A stretch of DNA of 6,958 nucleotides, taken from the NCBI GenBank assembly GCA_947177515.1, contig CAMWUU010000192.1, positions 1 to 6,958 of the forward strand, written 5' to 3'. Position numbers and translations under genes: made by a program. The notes beneath the pieces are model-generated. The model was not told the DNA's origin. It saw only the letters and a list, made by a program, of their open reading frames with translations, and ran no database searches. Numbering within the stretch: position 1 is the stretch's first letter; each line of letters begins with the position of its first letter. Positions 6,601 to 6,958 of the stretch are shown here, piece after piece. The stretch comes from an uncultured Lachnospiraceae bacterium (GTDB lineage Bacteria; Bacillota; Clostridia; Lachnospirales; Lachnospiraceae).

Positions 6601-6711
6601 GATCAGTTGCAATGTGAATTGCAATCTTTGGGAATTTTTGCATTTAAGCGGAAGAAAGAAATTCAAATGCGTCTGGATGACATTTCCAAACAGCTAGGTG
6701 GAAGAAAATAA
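6601..6711 (+). other. In-frame remnant of the TIR protein tail after the nonsense codon
   Basis: After TGA 6598-6600 the same frame stays open for 36 codons to TAA 6709-6711. It reads DQLQCELQSLGIFAFKRKKE followed by IQMRLDDISKQLGG, a coiled, basic tail that continues the preceding helix. The simplest view is a former codon such as CGA, AGA or GGA mutated to TGA. Confidence 0.65.
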
Positions 6712-6753
6712 CAAGAAAATGCCACAAACTTTTCAAAAACAGCCTGTGTAGAT

Positions 6754-6838
6754 AAAAAAGAGTTGGCCTCTTGGTGACAAATCCTAAATGGCAATCGCCA
6801 AAGCCCGAAAGCTCGGATTTTATCACTCCGCCAACTCT
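6754..6838 (-). ncRNA. Small structured RNA of about 85 nt, unrecognised family
   Basis: The transcript would begin at 6838 and end in the T6 run at 6759-6754. GAGTTGGC (6837-6830) pairs perfectly with GCCAACTC (6767-6760). Inside, GTGA (6826-6823) pairs with TCAC (6777-6774), continuing as AAATCC (6820-6815) with GGATTT (6784-6779). That stem opens into a three-way junction with two hairpins. One is GAGC/GCTT with loop TTTCGG (6814-6801) and the other is TGGC/GCCA with loop GATT (6800-6789). The outer stem followed by six U is itself an intrinsic terminator. Promoter, start, structure and terminator all agree on the same strand. The RNA runs toward the TIR gene and is antisense to its 3' flank. 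It does not resemble tRNA, 6S or SRP RNA as I know them. Function unknown. Confidence 0.7.
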
Positions 6839-6845
6839 AGGCATG

Positions 6846-6874
6846 AGCATATCATCAAAAACGAGAAATGTCAA
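6846..6874 (-). promoter_or_regulatory. Sigma-A promoter of the minus-strand small RNA
   Basis: Read on the minus strand, a perfect TTGACA -35 (6874-6869) is followed after 17 bases by TATGCT (6851-6846). The expected start, about seven bases past the -10, is 6839-6838, one or two bases before the first paired base of the RNA. No open reading frame with a start codon and ribosome site follows it. Confidence 0.75.
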
Positions 6875-6902
6875 GAAAAAATTCTATGAGTCGATTACAA
6901 GA

Positions 6903-6931
6903 TTGTAGGTTTACAATACATGTGTTACAAT
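6903..6931 (+). promoter_or_regulatory. Divergent + strand promoter with TTACAA repeats, reading out of the window
   Basis: TTGTAG (6903-6908) and TACAAT (6926-6931) are 17 bases apart, and TGT before the -10 makes it extended. TTACAA occurs three times (6895-6900, 6911-6916, 6925-6930), and TACAA-GA-TTGTA (6896-6907) is an inverted repeat over the -35. Such repeats around a promoter suggest an operator. The controlled gene would lie right of the window. Confidence 0.5.
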
Positions 6932-6958
6932 TGAAAAAATAAGAAGCAGAGACGCTGC

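Larger units (their letters stand above)
4910..6711 (+). pseudogene. TIR-domain gene (zinc ribbon, TPR, TIR, TPR, coiled coil, winged-helix-like), broken by a frameshift and a nonsense codon
   Basis: Three consecutive reading frames make one protein of about 600 residues. At 5699-5709 the bases are GCC TA GAT ATG. Adding one base after TA gives Ala-Tyr-Asp-Met and continues into PKEFAKLQAQDMGKVGA, which is how I remember the continuation in intact relatives. As it stands, TAG at 5702-5704 ends the first part. The second part stops at TGA 6598-6600, yet the same frame runs on for 36 codons to TAA 6709-6711. Those codons are of similar charged, helical type (FKRKKEIQMRLDDISKQLGG), a typical tail for this family. 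TIR domains of bacterial defence proteins commonly cleave NAD or make signal nucleotides from it; that activity is not shown here. Two lesions favour decay, though sequencing error could explain one. Confidence 0.8.

Noticed and set aside
6760..6837. + strand terminator for the TIR gene
   Set aside because: The same inverted repeat is followed on the + strand by TAGGCATG, not a T run. The T6 run lies on the minus-strand side only.
6760..6837. Integron attC-like recombination site or transposon end
   Set aside because: The arms do not fit the GTTRRRY/RYYYAAC core sites, and no transposase or integrase gene is in the window. A minus-strand promoter and terminator explain the structure better.

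Overview
The window looks like a chromosomal segment of a Gram-positive Clostridia, most likely a Lachnospiraceae gut bacterium. This rests on the rpsB-tsf pair, on the two small proteins upstream of it (a DUF6115-like coiled-coil protein and a membrane protein with an MltG-like tail), on strong GGAGG ribosome binding sites and on sigma-A type promoters. No rRNA, tRNA, CRISPR array or insertion sequence was seen.

Layout. Positions 1-1379 hold the end of an operon on the + strand: a coiled-coil protein whose 5' part appears shifted in frame at an A8 run, then a single-pass membrane protein. Positions 1390-3440 are a self-contained ribosomal unit: promoter, structured leader, rpsB, tsf and a 16-bp intrinsic terminator. 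From about 3441 the content becomes accessory: a ribbon-helix-helix (RHH) protein with its own promoter, an unrecognised AT-rich 339-residue protein with a KHG motif, and a large TIR-domain gene. The pyrH-frr genes that often follow tsf in Firmicutes do not appear within the 3.7 kb downstream.

The TIR gene (4910-6711) is broken twice. One missing base creates a TAG at 5702-5704, and an in-frame TGA lies at 6598-6600. Coding sense resumes after each lesion. When repaired, it would encode about 600 residues: zinc ribbon, TPR-like helices, TIR, a TPR, a coiled coil and a winged-helix-like segment. It may be a decaying defence or signalling gene, or carry sequencing errors, or be made as two pieces, because an ATG lies two bases after the TAG.

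The least expected element is at the right end, on the minus strand. A TTGACA-17-TATGCT promoter starts transcription almost exactly at the first base of a branched, fully paired RNA of about 85 nt (6838 to 6754). The RNA closes with an 8-bp stem followed by six U. It runs toward, and is antisense to, the 3' flank of the TIR gene. I do not recognise its family. A + strand promoter with repeated TTACAA motifs (6895-6931) diverges from it toward a gene outside the window.

The RHH, 339-residue and TIR genes plus the small RNA could form one accessory, possibly anti-phage, cassette. That is inference from gene order and domain types only.
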